A DNA stretch of 64,000 nucleotides from Zoroaster sp. YZ-2022 (taxonomy: Eukaryota > Echinodermata > Asteroidea > Forcipulatida > Zoroasteridae), in assembly GCA_029582265.1 (NCBI GenBank), contig CM055816.1, positions 86,207,314 to 86,271,313 of the forward strand. Reading direction: 5' to 3'. A model generated the notes under the pieces. The model was not told the DNA's origin. It ran no database searches and saw nothing but the letters and a program-made list of their open reading frames with translations. Within the stretch, counting starts at the first letter, position 1. Every line of letters begins with the position of its first letter. Made by a program: the position numbers and the translations under genes. Positions 1 through 28,485 of this stretch are shown in pieces.

Positions 1-497
1 CAGCGTTGCCTTTATTTCTATTCAAACTGGTCCCAAACTCCCGATACTTGTCATAATTTCGTAGAACTGTACTCTTGCTGGGCTAACGAGCATCCGGAAA
101 ACTCTCCTCGAATAATTGTAGCGTCTCAGCCAAGTTCTCTGTTCTGGTGTACGTAAAGGACCATAAAAGTACATGTACGTTACTCAGTCGTATACTGAGG
201 CCTGGCCATCTTTACACGACCTTTCTGTACGCGCAAATGGTCATTAGAACCCTCACACACACATCTTTCATATGGTATTATTATCTATCCAATTAAGTCA
301 AATTAGTTATTCCTTGGGACAAAATGACCCCCGACTTTGTTTAACAAAAATAGGCTGTAGAACAAAAACTACTGCACCGAATCGGGCGATGTTGGTATCA
401 TTTTTCTTTTAACAAAATTCCCCATGCATTGGTATAGGTTGTTTGAGTCTCAGGGTAGCAGAAGTACGCCGTTCCGTTTTTTGGGCCACCCTGTATG
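1..497 (-). mobile_element. Tc1/mariner-like element, 5' end and transposase N-terminus
   Basis: Read on the minus strand, 1-150 encodes a helix-turn-helix start seen in mariner-type transposases: TLQLFEESFPDAR, an in-frame TAG, then PSKSTVLRNYDKYREFGTSL. It runs off the left edge. Positions 478-497 (gggccaccctgtat) look like the terminal inverted repeat. The stop shows the copy is dead. Confidence 0.6.
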
Positions 498-1787
498 TGA
501 AGTTCTTGACACCGCGTTGAGTTCAGAGAGAGCAAAACTGTTTCCCTGCTCTCAACGCAGGCAAAACCTACTAACATCCCTCACTTCTAGGCATTAGTCA
601 TGCATTAATATTATCAATACTTTAATTTGCATTGCGCCCACCTCATTCGAAAATGTCAGCATGCGTATGACAACATTATCTGAAAAGTTACATAAAAAAG
701 CTCCCCTGAAGATCTGACGTCACACTTCGAAGTTCGTGTAAGACGCCAGATACCGACCTCTCAGTTTAGGGAGATTCAGCTAATCCTTCACTAATCCTCC
801 TTATTTGGTAGCCCTGTATCTTGAGTGGCTTTTTTGTCTTGTTCAGGGCGAATATGCATAAAAAATGCAACTCCTGAGTTCCGGGTTTGATTGGAGAGTC
901 TTTACCAACCAATTGGGCAGACATAGGTAATCAAGCACGAAGTACCTATATTCAAAACCTATCAATCGTGAATAATATTGATTCAGTTCAGCAAAGTTCC
1001 CTTAACGAAGACTTTATTGTGTTCCAAAACATAAATTGCCAAACCCTTTCTTAACAGGTGCGGTTTAAACCTGTTGATTATTTGACAACCGTTGAAAATT
1101 ATTGTTTTTTTGTACGTGTGCTTGACATTTAATTTCCTAAGCCTGGATTTTCATACTAATCCCAACTAAGGCCAAAAAAATTCTCCTATATGAAATTAGA
1201 GAGTTAAGCCTTATTAGTGAAACCAAGTGAAAGGCGATATACAATGGTCTAGGAAGGTTCCGGTAGCTAGGGTTTGGTTTAACATAAAACATGTGGCTAA
1301 TGTGCGAATGAATATATAACGGGACCCACCTTAAATTCGTGTCTGGACATACACTGTGAAAACAAGCTTCACACAACAGTTTTTTCAAATGTTTACTGAG
1401 TGTTCGTGTATTGCTAATCATTTCCACTTATAACAATCAATGTTCCGTTGAAAATGAATACTCCCAAACATTTCCGGTTATAGCGTAAACCACCATCGAA
1501 ACATATTGTATTTCGTTGTGTGTTTTAAACATACTCGAAATACATGAATCAAATAGGCCTAAACATCAAGGGAAATTGGCAGGTACCTAGTTAGTTTTCC
1601 TTGTGGTTTATTTCATCATTATTGTATAAAATGTTTTATCCTCTTCTGGTGATCCCAAGACTACCGCTTCCCAGGTTTTATAGTAACTTGGGAAGTGATC
1701 CCTGGCTATACCGCATGCTTTGGTTCAGTGACTTCTGACTAGCGCCAGCGAGCAAAGAAACAAAAAGGAAGACCGCCAACAAAGGGC
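498..1787. other. No gene seen
   Basis: AT-rich intergenic or intronic sequence. Two segments recur elsewhere: about 703-778 matches 4752-4840, and 1655-1745 matches 37697-37770. No ORF with family resemblance. Confidence 0.5.
703..778. repeat. Dispersed repeat, AGATCTGACGTCAC family, copy 1
   Basis: Shares AGATCTGACGTCAC, AAGACGCCAGA and GGGAGATTCA, in order, with 4752-4840. Confidence 0.5.
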
Positions 1788-1860
1788 TAGATGGCTCAGT
1801 TGGTAGAGTACAGGCATCATCAACACGGATGTCGCAGGTTCAAATCCTCATCAGCTTTAT
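1788..1860 (+). repeat. tRNA-like sequence (SINE head or tRNA pseudogene)
   Basis: Has an A box (TGGCTCAGTTGGTAGAG) and a B box (GGTTCAAATCC) at tRNA spacing, but the 5' GGGCTAG and 3' end do not pair as an acceptor stem. Better read as a SINE head than a working tRNA gene. Confidence 0.5.
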
Positions 1861-1984
1861 CAGGTTCCAAATATACACATACAATTATAGCGCTGATTTT
1901 CAACACATAAAAGGGCCAAACCATTAAACCATTAAACGGTTTGATCAATATGTAGGCCTAAACTTATTATGGAAGGAAACACAA

Positions 1985-2335
1985 AATAGCCGCAGCGTGA
2001 AGCTCGTATCCTTGAGCAAGACACAAATACCATAATTGCTTCTCTCCACTGAGGAGTAAACGGTTACCTGTAAGCTATATATTCACCCCGAGTTGTAGCC
2101 TCCAGTTCTTCTCAGAACTAATCACTACTCAATAGAGAATTTCACATGGTGTCACCGCAATTAGCCTTACTTATCCTCTTCACCATGCAAAGCTACAAGT
2201 TTTACCAGTAAGCCATATACTTCTCAGGGAGCAGAGATGGTTTAATTGTGCGCCTGATTAGAACGGGGTAATAAAGATAAGCGTCTTGTGGGCACCAGTT
2301 TGGTGGATACGTGCGCGTTATAAGTTCATGTTATT
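1985..2335 (+). mobile_element. SINE body split by a Penelope-like fragment
   Basis: Carries the SINE segments CTTGAGCAAGACAC, CCATAATTGCTTCTCTCCAC, CAGGGAGCAGAGATGG, and GTGGATACGTGCGCGTTATA with an ATT tail. It is interrupted at 2084-2207 by a segment matching the fragment at 40945-41115. The site is bracketed by GTAAGCTATATA (2070) and GTAAGCCATATA (2208), a likely target duplication. Confidence 0.75.
2084..2207 (-). mobile_element. Penelope-like terminal fragment
   Basis: Minus-strand match to other copies: GCTTTGCATGGTGAAGAGG, GGTGACACCATGTGAAATTC, AGAACTGGAGGCTACAACTC. Bracketed by the near-identical ~13-bp duplication noted for the host SINE. Confidence 0.5.
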
Positions 2336-2499
2336 ATTATGATGATGATTATTATTATTATTATATTAAAGTCCATACAAAGTGCCTTGATTTTTTTACT
2401 CAAAATTGTTCAATATGTATTTAGTTATTTATATACTATTTCCAAAAAACATTAAAACAAATCAAAAATTGCTGATTTTCAACCAACATTCCAGCGGTT

Positions 2500-3235
2500 G
2501 AAATCCGCGAAGTCTGTTGGACATTTGCGGCCCGTGGCGGCAGCAAACATTTTTCCAGTTTTTATGACGTACTTTTACGGGAACTCGAAAGGAGCCGTCT
2601 TAACAACAGTCTGTCTGCCGCCGCGTTGTCTGTACAACTCATGTATTGTGTGTGCGTCCGTGCACGGCGGGGTCGGGTCATTGTCCAACTATTAGTCTGG
2701 TTAACAGCACCGGCAAGATCACCAAAGGATTATTTTTTATCGGCACAAAACAAGGACAATTTGGACACATTTTGCAGTGAGATTAACTTTCCTGATAACA
2801 AAATTCAACAAATCAAATACTGGACATTCAAAACTTCGGTTGCTCTTAAAAATGCAATAAAAATAGGGTGCCATTATGTCCAGATTTTGTCCATTCCGGG
2901 CTTAATTGATACGATTCTATGTCACTTATATCACCAACTTTGGCATCAGTATAATCTCCATCAAATGACGATGATGAACAACACAATTGGTCAGTACTAC
3001 TTTTGGAAACTTTTTCAAAAACACTTTCGGAAATCGTAGTTGGTAAACTTATTTTTGCAGTTGTACGCGATGTGATATGCTTTGTGTACAAAACGTACCG
3101 CAGTAAACAGTTGCAGCGTTCGACCTCCCGTAAATGTACGTCATCAAAATAGGCTCAGTGAAAGTGTCCCCGACGGCTTTTGTATCGGGCCTGTCGTTCG
3201 CGGCAGTGGCGAAGTACATTTTCATAGGTTTTTTG
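2500..3235. mobile_element. Unclassified element with inverted arms
   Basis: About 2517-2590 and 3115-3195 are inverted copies: the left arm has ATGACGTAC, TTTACGGGA and TCGAA, mirrored in the right arm. Interior ORFs on both strands overlap each other and match no family I know, so none is called. The ends are not precisely defined. Confidence 0.4.
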
Positions 3236-3356
3236 AAGGGTTAAATAAAAATAATGGAAGTCTTATTTTTGGTGATTCCTACTTAGAATTACTTACTTTT
3301 TAAAATAGGATTGAAAATATTTACCATTTTGTATGGTCTTTAAAATATCTATATAT

Positions 3357-3425
3357 TGGCCTTGAGCGCCCAGCAGGGTGGATATGTGCGCGCTAAAAAT
3401 CTTTATTATTATTATATTATTATTG
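3357..3425 (+). mobile_element. SINE 3' end with ATT tail
   Basis: GCCTTGAGCGCCCAGCAGG, GTGGATATGTGCGCGC and an ATT-rich tail match the 3' ends of the tRNA-SINEs in this window. The tail ends about 12 bp before the acceptor of Rh exon a. Confidence 0.65.
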
Positions 3426-3437
3426 TCTCTTTCACAG

Positions 3438-21360
<17,923 letters not shown>

Positions 21361-21380
21361 AATGTACCAGCGAGTTAAAC

Positions 21381-21650
21381 GACCAATCAAATCATCATCA
21401 TTGATCACGTGATAGCACTGAACAACCAATCAAAACATGCTTTGAACACATGACAACACTGGACAGCCAATCAGAACATCATGTTTTGAACACGTGATAA
21501 CACTGGCCTACCAATCACATCATCATGCTTTGAACACATGACGACACTGGACAACCAATCAAAACATCATGTTTTGAACATGTGACAACACCGGACTACC
21601 AATCACATCATCATGCTCTGAACACATGACAACACTAGACCACTTATCAC
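21381..21650 (+). repeat. Imperfect ~45-bp tandem repeat in Rh 3' UTR
   Basis: Five to six degenerate units, each with CCAATCA, a CATCATG-type segment, TTGAACAC and GTGA(C/T)AACACTGG. The units sit between the stop codon and the poly(A) signal, so they would be transcribed in the 3' UTR. Confidence 0.7.
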
Positions 21651-21763
21651 TAAATGTTAATATCATGGTTTGATTTCTACGTGGCGCATGTTTTCGTAGG
21701 ATGTCAATGGATGTCAAGTTTATCCATTTATCAAACAGGATTGTTTTTCAAAAAGGAAAAAAT

Positions 21764-21773
21764 AATAAATAAA
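21764..21773 (+). terminator. Probable poly(A) signal of the Rh gene
   Basis: Two overlapping AATAAA hexamers about 405 bp after the stop codon, followed by a T/GT-rich stretch (gtgtttattttattg) typical of a downstream cleavage element. No cDNA evidence is available. Confidence 0.6.
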
Positions 21774-22034
21774 CAGTGTTTATTTTATTGTTTTAATTTG
21801 GAGAATTTCAATGGCCACCCTTCCAAATAAGAAGAGTTTACTGAAAACTTTAAAAATTAATTGTCCATGTTTTAGTTGTTACTTGTTAGGGCAATTCATG
21901 TTTTCATTTAAAGCATTGCAATTGCCCTTGGGCAAAGGAAAACAAATGAAACATTTTGGTTTTGCTAAAGAGAATGAAAGAATTGTTAAAGTTATTAAGG
22001 CCCAAAAAAGTCTCCTGTTTCTCGCAGTTTTAAT

Positions 22035-22205
22035 TTGCTTGTTTTGGGGGGCTATGAAACGATGTCCAATTGCGGCCAAAATTGCTGGATCGATTGGAAT
22101 TCTGCCATGCTGTGTTAAACAACTTTTTCACATAGTGGTATGAACGTTTGTCCGATTTGTGACGCCTCTCTTAGCACGCCATACTTTGTATATGGCAAAT
22201 TTGGT
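22035..22205 (+). repeat. AAACGATGTCCAA repeat, copy 1
   Basis: Matches 45770-45905 on the other strand: AAACGATGTCCAA, AAAATTGCTGGAT, GATTGG, ATTCTGCC. The reading frame KRCPIAAKIAGSIGILPCC is conserved in both copies, hinting at an old coding source, but no domain is recognised. Confidence 0.55.
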
Positions 22206-22284
22206 CCCTGCGTATGTATCACGTATTTCCATGTTGGCCAAAAAAAAAGATGCCTCCCCCCCTAAAAAAAGAAAAGAAAAAAAA

Positions 22285-22350
22285 AGAAAAGCGCATCAGC
22301 GCACCGATTTTGAAGCCGGCCGATGACCACAAACCGGAGCCTTTTTATAA
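22285..22350. repeat. GACCAGAAACCGGAGAC family, copy 2
   Basis: GCGCACCGATTTTGAAGCC and CGATGACCACAAACCGGAGC, as at 4285 and 45925. Confidence 0.5.
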
Positions 22351-22372
22351 AAATGCTTTGAATCAAGATACA

Positions 22373-22583
22373 TTAAAGGGACATTATCATCACGATCAAC
22401 AGGGCATGGAATCAGAGTGCTAGTTTTAGATTGACTCAGCGACTGAAAAAATACCCCCACATGATAAGGTCATATTACTGTTGCTGCTGCATAAATGAGC
22501 CAGTAATTTTCAGTCACTGTGTTCATCTTAAACTAGGACACCGATTCCATGCCCTGTTGAAAGTCTACTCTGATCGTGACGAG
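22373..22583 (+). mobile_element. Kolobok/T2-like foldback MITE, copy 2
   Basis: TTAAAGGGACATTATCATCA start; GATTCCATGCCCTGTTGA and CTCTGATCGTGACGA at the end; last bases lost. Confidence 0.85.
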
Positions 22584-22674
22584 GTTTGAGATTACTATAA
22601 TAATATTGTGTCGTTAATGAGAAAAATAGTGAAAATCCATTCAAACATTATGTATTCATTCTAATATAGAATTT

Positions 22675-22785
22675 ATGTAAGACTTGTAGCTTTGCGTGGT
22701 GAGGAGTAAGACTAATTGCGGTGACACCATGTGAAATTCTCAATTGAGTAGTAATTAGAATTTAAGAAATAGAACTCTTTCCTAA
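22675..22785 (+). mobile_element. Penelope-like terminal fragment
   Basis: ACTTGTAGCTTTGCGTGGTG, GCGGTGACACCATGTGAAAT, TTGAGTAGT: same order as 40945-41060. Confidence 0.5.
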
Positions 22786-22851
22786 TTTTCTAGGGAAGAT
22801 TGATAAAGTCATTAACTTAACTAAGTTTACATTAAAATTCGAAAATGGGGT

Positions 22852-22915
22852 TAGGATTAGGGTTAGGGTTAGGGGTTAGGGGTTAGGGGTTAGGGTTAGG
22901 ATTAGGGTTAGTCTA
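22852..22915 (+). repeat. Interstitial telomere-like repeat
   Basis: About ten units of TTAGGG, TTAGGGG and GATTAGGG. Short and degenerate, so interstitial rather than a chromosome end. Confidence 0.9.
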
Positions 22916-23338
22916 ATTTACCAGGGGACAACATCAAAGAACTGCTGATAAGAAAAAAATGCTTCTGTGGTTACTAGCCTTACTTTCAGACAAAATGTAT
23001 GCTTTTTGGCTGGTAGTCTGTTTTACATTGGTAAGCAAAATGTTCCGCTGAGCAACTCTATGAAATTAGCCCCTATGATCAGAGCAGACTTTTAACAGGA
23101 CATGACATTACATTTGTTATACTTATCCATATTATCATTGGAGTTAATATCGAGTGTTTCTGCTAATGTTTGATAAGGAGTAACCTTATTGCCATTTTGG
23201 TTTAAAGTAGTTGATTGTTATATTCAAAAGAAGGCGATAAAATTCATTGGTGGATCCATGGTGTAGGGATATTTTAGGGTTGAACTTGAAACCCCTGCTG
23301 CAGGCCTCTGTAGCATTATTGAAGGATCCGCTATTGAC

Positions 23339-23567
23339 TTAAAGGGACAGTATCGTCAGGATCAACAGGGCATTGAATCAGAGTGCTAGTTTTAGATTAA
23401 CTAAGTGACTGAAAATAATACCGGTACCACACACGATAAGGTCATAATGCCGTTGCTGCTGCATAAATGAGCCAGTAATTTTAGTCACTGTGTTCATCTT
23501 CAACTAGGACACTGATTCCATGCCCTGTTGAAAGTCTGCTCTGATCGTGGTGATAGTGTCCCTTTAA
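23339..23567 (+). mobile_element. Kolobok/T2-like foldback MITE, copy 3
   Basis: Both ends kept: TTAAAGGGACAGTATCGTCA at the left and GATAGTGTCCCTTTAA at the right, with TTAA at each border. Confidence 0.92.
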
Positions 23568-23745
23568 TGACCCTTATTTCAGCATTATTTTGTTTATGGT
23601 TATATTTTAATTCATGTTATCCAATATGTAATCGTATTGTATTGTATATTGTTTTTTGCATGTACATGTATTATGTTAAAGGACTTTCCATAAACCACGT
23701 GCCATATTTTTCCCACTGGAGTGCCTTCTGTTTGGGGTCAATTTG
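23565..23745 (+). repeat. Local direct repeat, copy 1
   Basis: ATGACC, TTATTTCAGCATT, GTATTATG, AGGACTTTCC and TTTGTTTGGGG-like blocks match 24515-24690 in order, about 950 bp apart: a segmental duplication or two copies of one repeat. Confidence 0.55.
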
Positions 23746-24124
23746 GCCGGCCGTGGTGCTATTTTCATCCCCTGTCGAGTCATTGCTGTGAACTGGGTTC
23801 GAAACTGGTATACATTGACAATAAGTTAAAAACTTAAAACAATAAAAAGCCAAAGATTTAAAAGGAGACACCTTTCAGAATTCCTTTCAAACAATTTGAT
23901 ATTCACCCTGCCAAAATCTTAAAATAAATCATTATTGTAATTCAAATCATTGAATTGTATTTTTTAGTTCATTGCTTAACATTTTAATCCTCTAACACAG
24001 ACTAGAGTATCAATGATAGTACATACCACGCTCATCTTGGCATGATTCTTGATCAGTAACATTTCTGGAGATACAGCACAACTACAAGCCAATATGATCA
24101 TAAGAGTACGGTTTGTTGTTATAC

Positions 24125-24398
24125 CATATAACAATCTCTTAAGAGATGTTAAGTGTTGGTTCAGAGAAGAACCGTTGGTGAGATAACTTGACGTTTGGCT
24201 CAATATACACGAATCGTCTTCTAGAAAATACTCTAGATGTATAGGAACTGTTTAAGTAGCCGAATGGAGCATCCGTATGCATGTGATGATCACCTGCATC
24301 CAGCATTCTCCTGAACGCAATCATATCGAAACGTCAAGTTATCTCACCGCCAGTTCTTCTCAGAACCAACACTTATTTAACCTCTTAAGATTGTTATA
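24125..24398. mobile_element. Inverted pair of Penelope-like ends
   Basis: The left arm (CTTAAGAGATGTTAAGTGTT, GGTGAGATAACTTGACGTTT) is mirrored by the right arm (AAACGTCAAGTTATCTCACC, AACCAACACTTATTTAACC). CCTGAACGCAATCATATCGA followed by AACGTC at 24312-24335 resembles the hammerhead-like core at 41058. Confidence 0.45.
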
Positions 24399-24514
24399 CG
24401 ATGCTGTCGTAATTCTCATTCCTATTGGACAACCGCCTTACAAAGCTTCAAATTCCACTCAACATAATGTTGCATTTATTTCTTCTAGGAAAATAAGAGA
24501 CTTCCCTTGACATA

Positions 24515-24690
24515 ATGACCTTTATTTCAGCATTTATTTCAGCATCGTTACGTTTACATTTATGTTACCCAGAGGATAATCGTGGTATAATCGTTTTTGA
24601 ACGTTTTTGTATGTATTATGGTAGAGGACTTTCCGTGAATACATGACATATTTTTTTACCATTGGAGTTTCTTTTGTTTGGGGGCCAGGT
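24515..24690 (+). repeat. Local direct repeat, copy 2
   Basis: See copy 1 at 23565. Diverged by substitutions and small indels. Confidence 0.55.
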
Positions 24691-25044
24691 TCAGTAAATA
24701 TACAGTGCTATCGAAGAGTTTGTTAAACAGTGTTGTTTACTTGACCCTAAAAGAGAAGGGGGTTATCATATGGTCCACTGGACGAAATGTGAGCTTAAAG
24801 TCAATTAAAATCAATTAAAATCAAATCAAATCAGGTCGGTCAGGCGAGGTTGTTCAAGAATCAACGTTTCTCTAGTCATACATTTAGCCTTTATAGTTGA
24901 TGTTTTATTCAGTGTATTATTGTAATTGATACGTATTCTCGTTAATTGATATGTAACAGTATTGATACTTTGTTTGGAATAAACACTAACAAATTGACTA
25001 GAGCGGGTTTTAAACATGCGCTCTAGTCAGAAGTCATTGAACAA

Positions 25045-25310
25045 AAGCATGCCGTATAGACCATGTGACTTGTTTACACTTTGCGTGACTTTGAGTACCA
25101 TGGTGATTTCCCGCCGGGAAAAGTGTGTGTATTTGTATGCAGAGTTTGTACATTTTGTACTTCTCCACATAACATCAATAATTTTTTCAGATGAATAAGA
25201 TTTGAGCAATGTTAGTGCATTATTAAAAAAAAATTAATCAAATTAAGAATGTTTCTGCTGACATCTGAAGGTTTTATGGCTTCTTGTCATAGACCAGTGT
25301 ACATTTTGAA
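25045..25310 (+). repeat. ATAGACC-family repeat, copy 2 (intact)
   Basis: Runs from ATAGACCATGTGACTTGTTT through TTTCCCGCCGGGAAAAGTGT to CATAGACCAGTGTACAT. Serves as the uninterrupted reference for 9146-10712. Confidence 0.75.
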
Positions 25311-25319
25311 CCCAGCGCA

Positions 25320-26020
25320 GTTTGACATTTGGGGCTCTTTTGAAAACATGTAATGTCAATGGTCACATCGTCTGTAGCCAGGTATCACGCCCTGGTTACA
25401 GTACAACCCGACTGTTTATATCACAAGGGAAACAAATTATATACATAAATACATTGTTTTCTTTGTTTACTCTAATCAATATATTTTATGTACCTTTTCA
25501 GTTTCGTTTGTGGTTTATTTGAGTATTGATATTAAATCTTTGTATGTCAATTGTGTGATTGTATTTTATATTGTATTATTATGTTATATATCATACAACT
25601 AATATGTGAAAATTTCATCACAATTTTGTTTCCTCGAAGTAATATTAAACTGGTTTTTGCATAATCAGTACTACTAAAATTATTTTCCCCACCAGGGTCT
25701 AGTAGTGAGAAAAATGTAGGCCCTGGGAATGAGGTTTGAGTATTTAATAATAACATACGGGAAATGTATTCGGCTACGAATGCTTGTATTCGTACACATA
25801 CATTTTTTATTCGAACCTTTAAGTTTGAAGTGCACTCCCTGCATTGTCATTTTTTCTATGAGAAAGCAATAATACTAACAATGTCTTCCCTATAATTAAA
25901 TTACCTCCAAGGGGGCGGATTCATGTAGGCAGAAACAGGGCAACACTACCAAAAACACATGAAAATTTCAAGATGGGCCGGGTACATACCTCAATCTCTC
26001 TCTCTCTCTTTGACCCCGTT
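25320..26020. other. No gene seen
   Basis: AT-rich sequence without recognisable coding or repeat signal apart from a short CT run at 25993-26008. Confidence 0.5.
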
Positions 26021-26026
26021 GATCAC

Positions 26027-26325
26027 CCCAATAATAATAATAATAAATAATAAATAATTAAAATAAATAAATATATAAGTAAATATATATATATATAAAT
26101 AAATAAATAAATATATAAAGAAAAAAAAGAAAAAATAATATATATATATATATAAATAAATATATAAAGAAATAAATACAAAAAAAAAAAATATAAATAT
26201 ATAAATAAATAAATACAATAAATAAATAAATAAATGAATAAATGAATAAATAAATAAATGCAATAAACAAATAAATACAATAAACAAAAAAATAATAAAT
26301 AAAAATAAACAAATAAACAAATCAA
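26027..26325. repeat. AT-rich low-complexity tract
   Basis: Runs of TAATAA, AAATAAAT, TATATA and A tracts over 300 bp. Reverse-strand ORFs rich in Ile, Tyr and Phe are products of the composition. Confidence 0.95.
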
Positions 26326-27049
26326 ATATAAATCGATGCTATTAATTGCGAACAGATTATTGCCAAATAATTATATGAATACGCCCACATTAATACTAGT
26401 CCACGCCCACCCATAGCAAAACATCTAGTCTTCCACCAAGACATTCATGAGAAATCTATTTGCACTTCACAGTGGGCAGGTACAATGCGATGTGAACGAA
26501 TTCACAAGAGAAAGCTGACCGTGCAGTCAAGTTCATCTTCATTCTTAACGTTACCAGACTGGTGATGATGGAAGAACTAAATGGCTTTTTCCAAACTCGA
26601 TGTGTGGATACATACAGTGTCAAATAAACAAGTACTGTAAGACCATTTAAAATGGGTGTCACGATAAAGACCATATAAACCTGGGGTGCGTTTTCGCGAC
26701 CCTGACCAGAAACATTTTTCTAGTCTTTTTCGTATACTAAAAATAAACTTTGTTTTCTTTAAAAAAAATCCTCCACAACAGTGACTAACGAGTATATAGA
26801 AAGGCTTTGCTTCTGAATTAATGTTGTAATGAAAAACATATACACAATTTAATAAAAACACATTTTATGAAAATGTTGAAAAACCTAGTCTTGATCCCGG
26901 TACCCCCTACTGGCAAAGCGTTTTAACCAGTAGACTAACATTCTAGTCGATTTGTTTGAAGAACCTTTTTGAATTAGATTTCTATGCCAATTTCTAAGCC
27001 ATTGACGAAGTGTACTGCAGAAAGTTCCTCCAAATTTGAACATTGGTGG

Positions 27050-27356
27050 CGCACTAATCAAGATTTCTCTTCGCAGCCATTATTGTGACGAAACAATGGC
27101 GAGCGCGCCCGGCCATGGTGTTTGAAATTCTTTAGTTTAGGCGCGCAAACATATTGGAAACTTTCACAGTGTCTTTGTACGTAACAATATCAATATGAAC
27201 ACAGTATACGTTATTGAATGAATAAACAAGGACGTAGTAATGAGGACACTGTCTACTGAACTTGGAGATAATTTACCGCTTCTTTTCGGGCAAAGTCATG
27301 GTACACAACATGCTGAGGGATATCGGCAAGCATAGAGCCAGGACCGTCAAACAAAA
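27050..27356 (+). promoter_or_regulatory. CpG-rich patch with possible first coding exon
   Basis: An island of CpG (GGCGAGCGCGCCCGGCCATG, TTAGGCGCGC) in AT-rich surroundings. An ATG at 27298 opens MVHNMLRDIGKHRARTVKQ(K) up to a strong donor AAAAGTAAG (GT at 27357). An in-frame TGA at 27241 precedes it. I do not recognise the peptide, and no next exon is found. It could be the 5' end of a gene running right, or chance. Confidence 0.35.
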
Positions 27357-28480
27357 GTAAGAAAATTTACATTTTTATGTTAACAAAACATTGTAAAATT
27401 AACGTGCATTATACCGCGCCAGTTGTGTACATGTACTGTACATGTACTATACGTACAACAACAACGTTGCATGTGGTTTTGACAAAATGGCTGACTTGTA
27501 CACGTCGATGTGCACACAATATTTCAGTATTTCCATGAAAATTGGTCAACACTTAAGTTGACCAGGTTATCCTCCGTCATACTGACCAGGTAAATTTGGT
27601 TATATCTACCAATTTAGCGAGAAATTAAGGCGTTGATAGAAGATGTAGTTATTATTTGATATTTTCGCTGTAATTCAATAACTCCGAGAGGGAAACTAGG
27701 TTTGTAATCGTGAAGGGGACAGAATACTGCAGTAGGCCTACATTTTCTCTCTAAATATAACGCACTTTCAAATAAAATATACAATAGATGACAAATTAAA
27801 CTAGAACAAAATGTAGTTAAGTGAGGTTTGGAACGATATTCAGGGAGATTGTGAACAATTTGTTTTTCACGTTCTGTGTTTGGTTGGCCATTTTTCGTCT
27901 GCTAAAAAGTTATTAATAGTAATAGTAGCGTTGGGATTCTGGATTGTTTTCACGAATGCTGCATTTATACAAAAATAATGAGATGTAGGCATGCACGTAA
28001 TCGACGACAGGCACTAAATTGGCTAAATAGTTCTATAATTTATTCTATATTATAATATTCTCAGAAAGCTATGGTCCTGTTCTGTAAAATAATATACAAT
28101 ACATATAAAAATGCATATTTTGTCACTGCTTGTACCGATAAATAGTGACTTTTGGGAATATCCTTTCGCAGTTTTAACTCAGATAATTTAATTAAATTCT
28201 ACATTTATTTCCACAATGCAACAAACGAAAAAAGTAATTCAATGTACAATATTGGAAAATTTTAATGAAATGTACATTACAATTCAAGAACAGAAAATAC
28301 AAATGCAAATAATGGTTTCTTATTCAAAATACCTAGGGCTTATGTAGAAATGCCTTTATTACATAGACTATAGTAGGGATGAGACAAACGAAACAAAGGT
28401 CAGAAAACTAGGACTGTCGAACAGACTTACTGCAAGCGAGTCCTCATGTTTTCGCACTTTTAATTAACAACCATTTCATT
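27357..28480. other. No gene seen
   Basis: AT-rich sequence with one CATGTAC palindrome cluster (27428-27455). Would be intron if the exon at 27298 is real. Confidence 0.5.
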
Positions 28481-28485
28481 ATTAA

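Noticed and set aside
1788..1860. Functional tRNA gene
   Set aside because: A and B boxes present but no paired acceptor stem; also applies to 18475, 34985, 38203 and 55432.
2626..3039. 137-codon ORF
   Set aside because: Overlaps an opposite-strand ORF inside an element with inverted arms; no family resemblance.
25991..26325. Ile/Tyr/Phe-rich membrane-like ORFs on minus
   Set aside because: AT-rich low-complexity composition.
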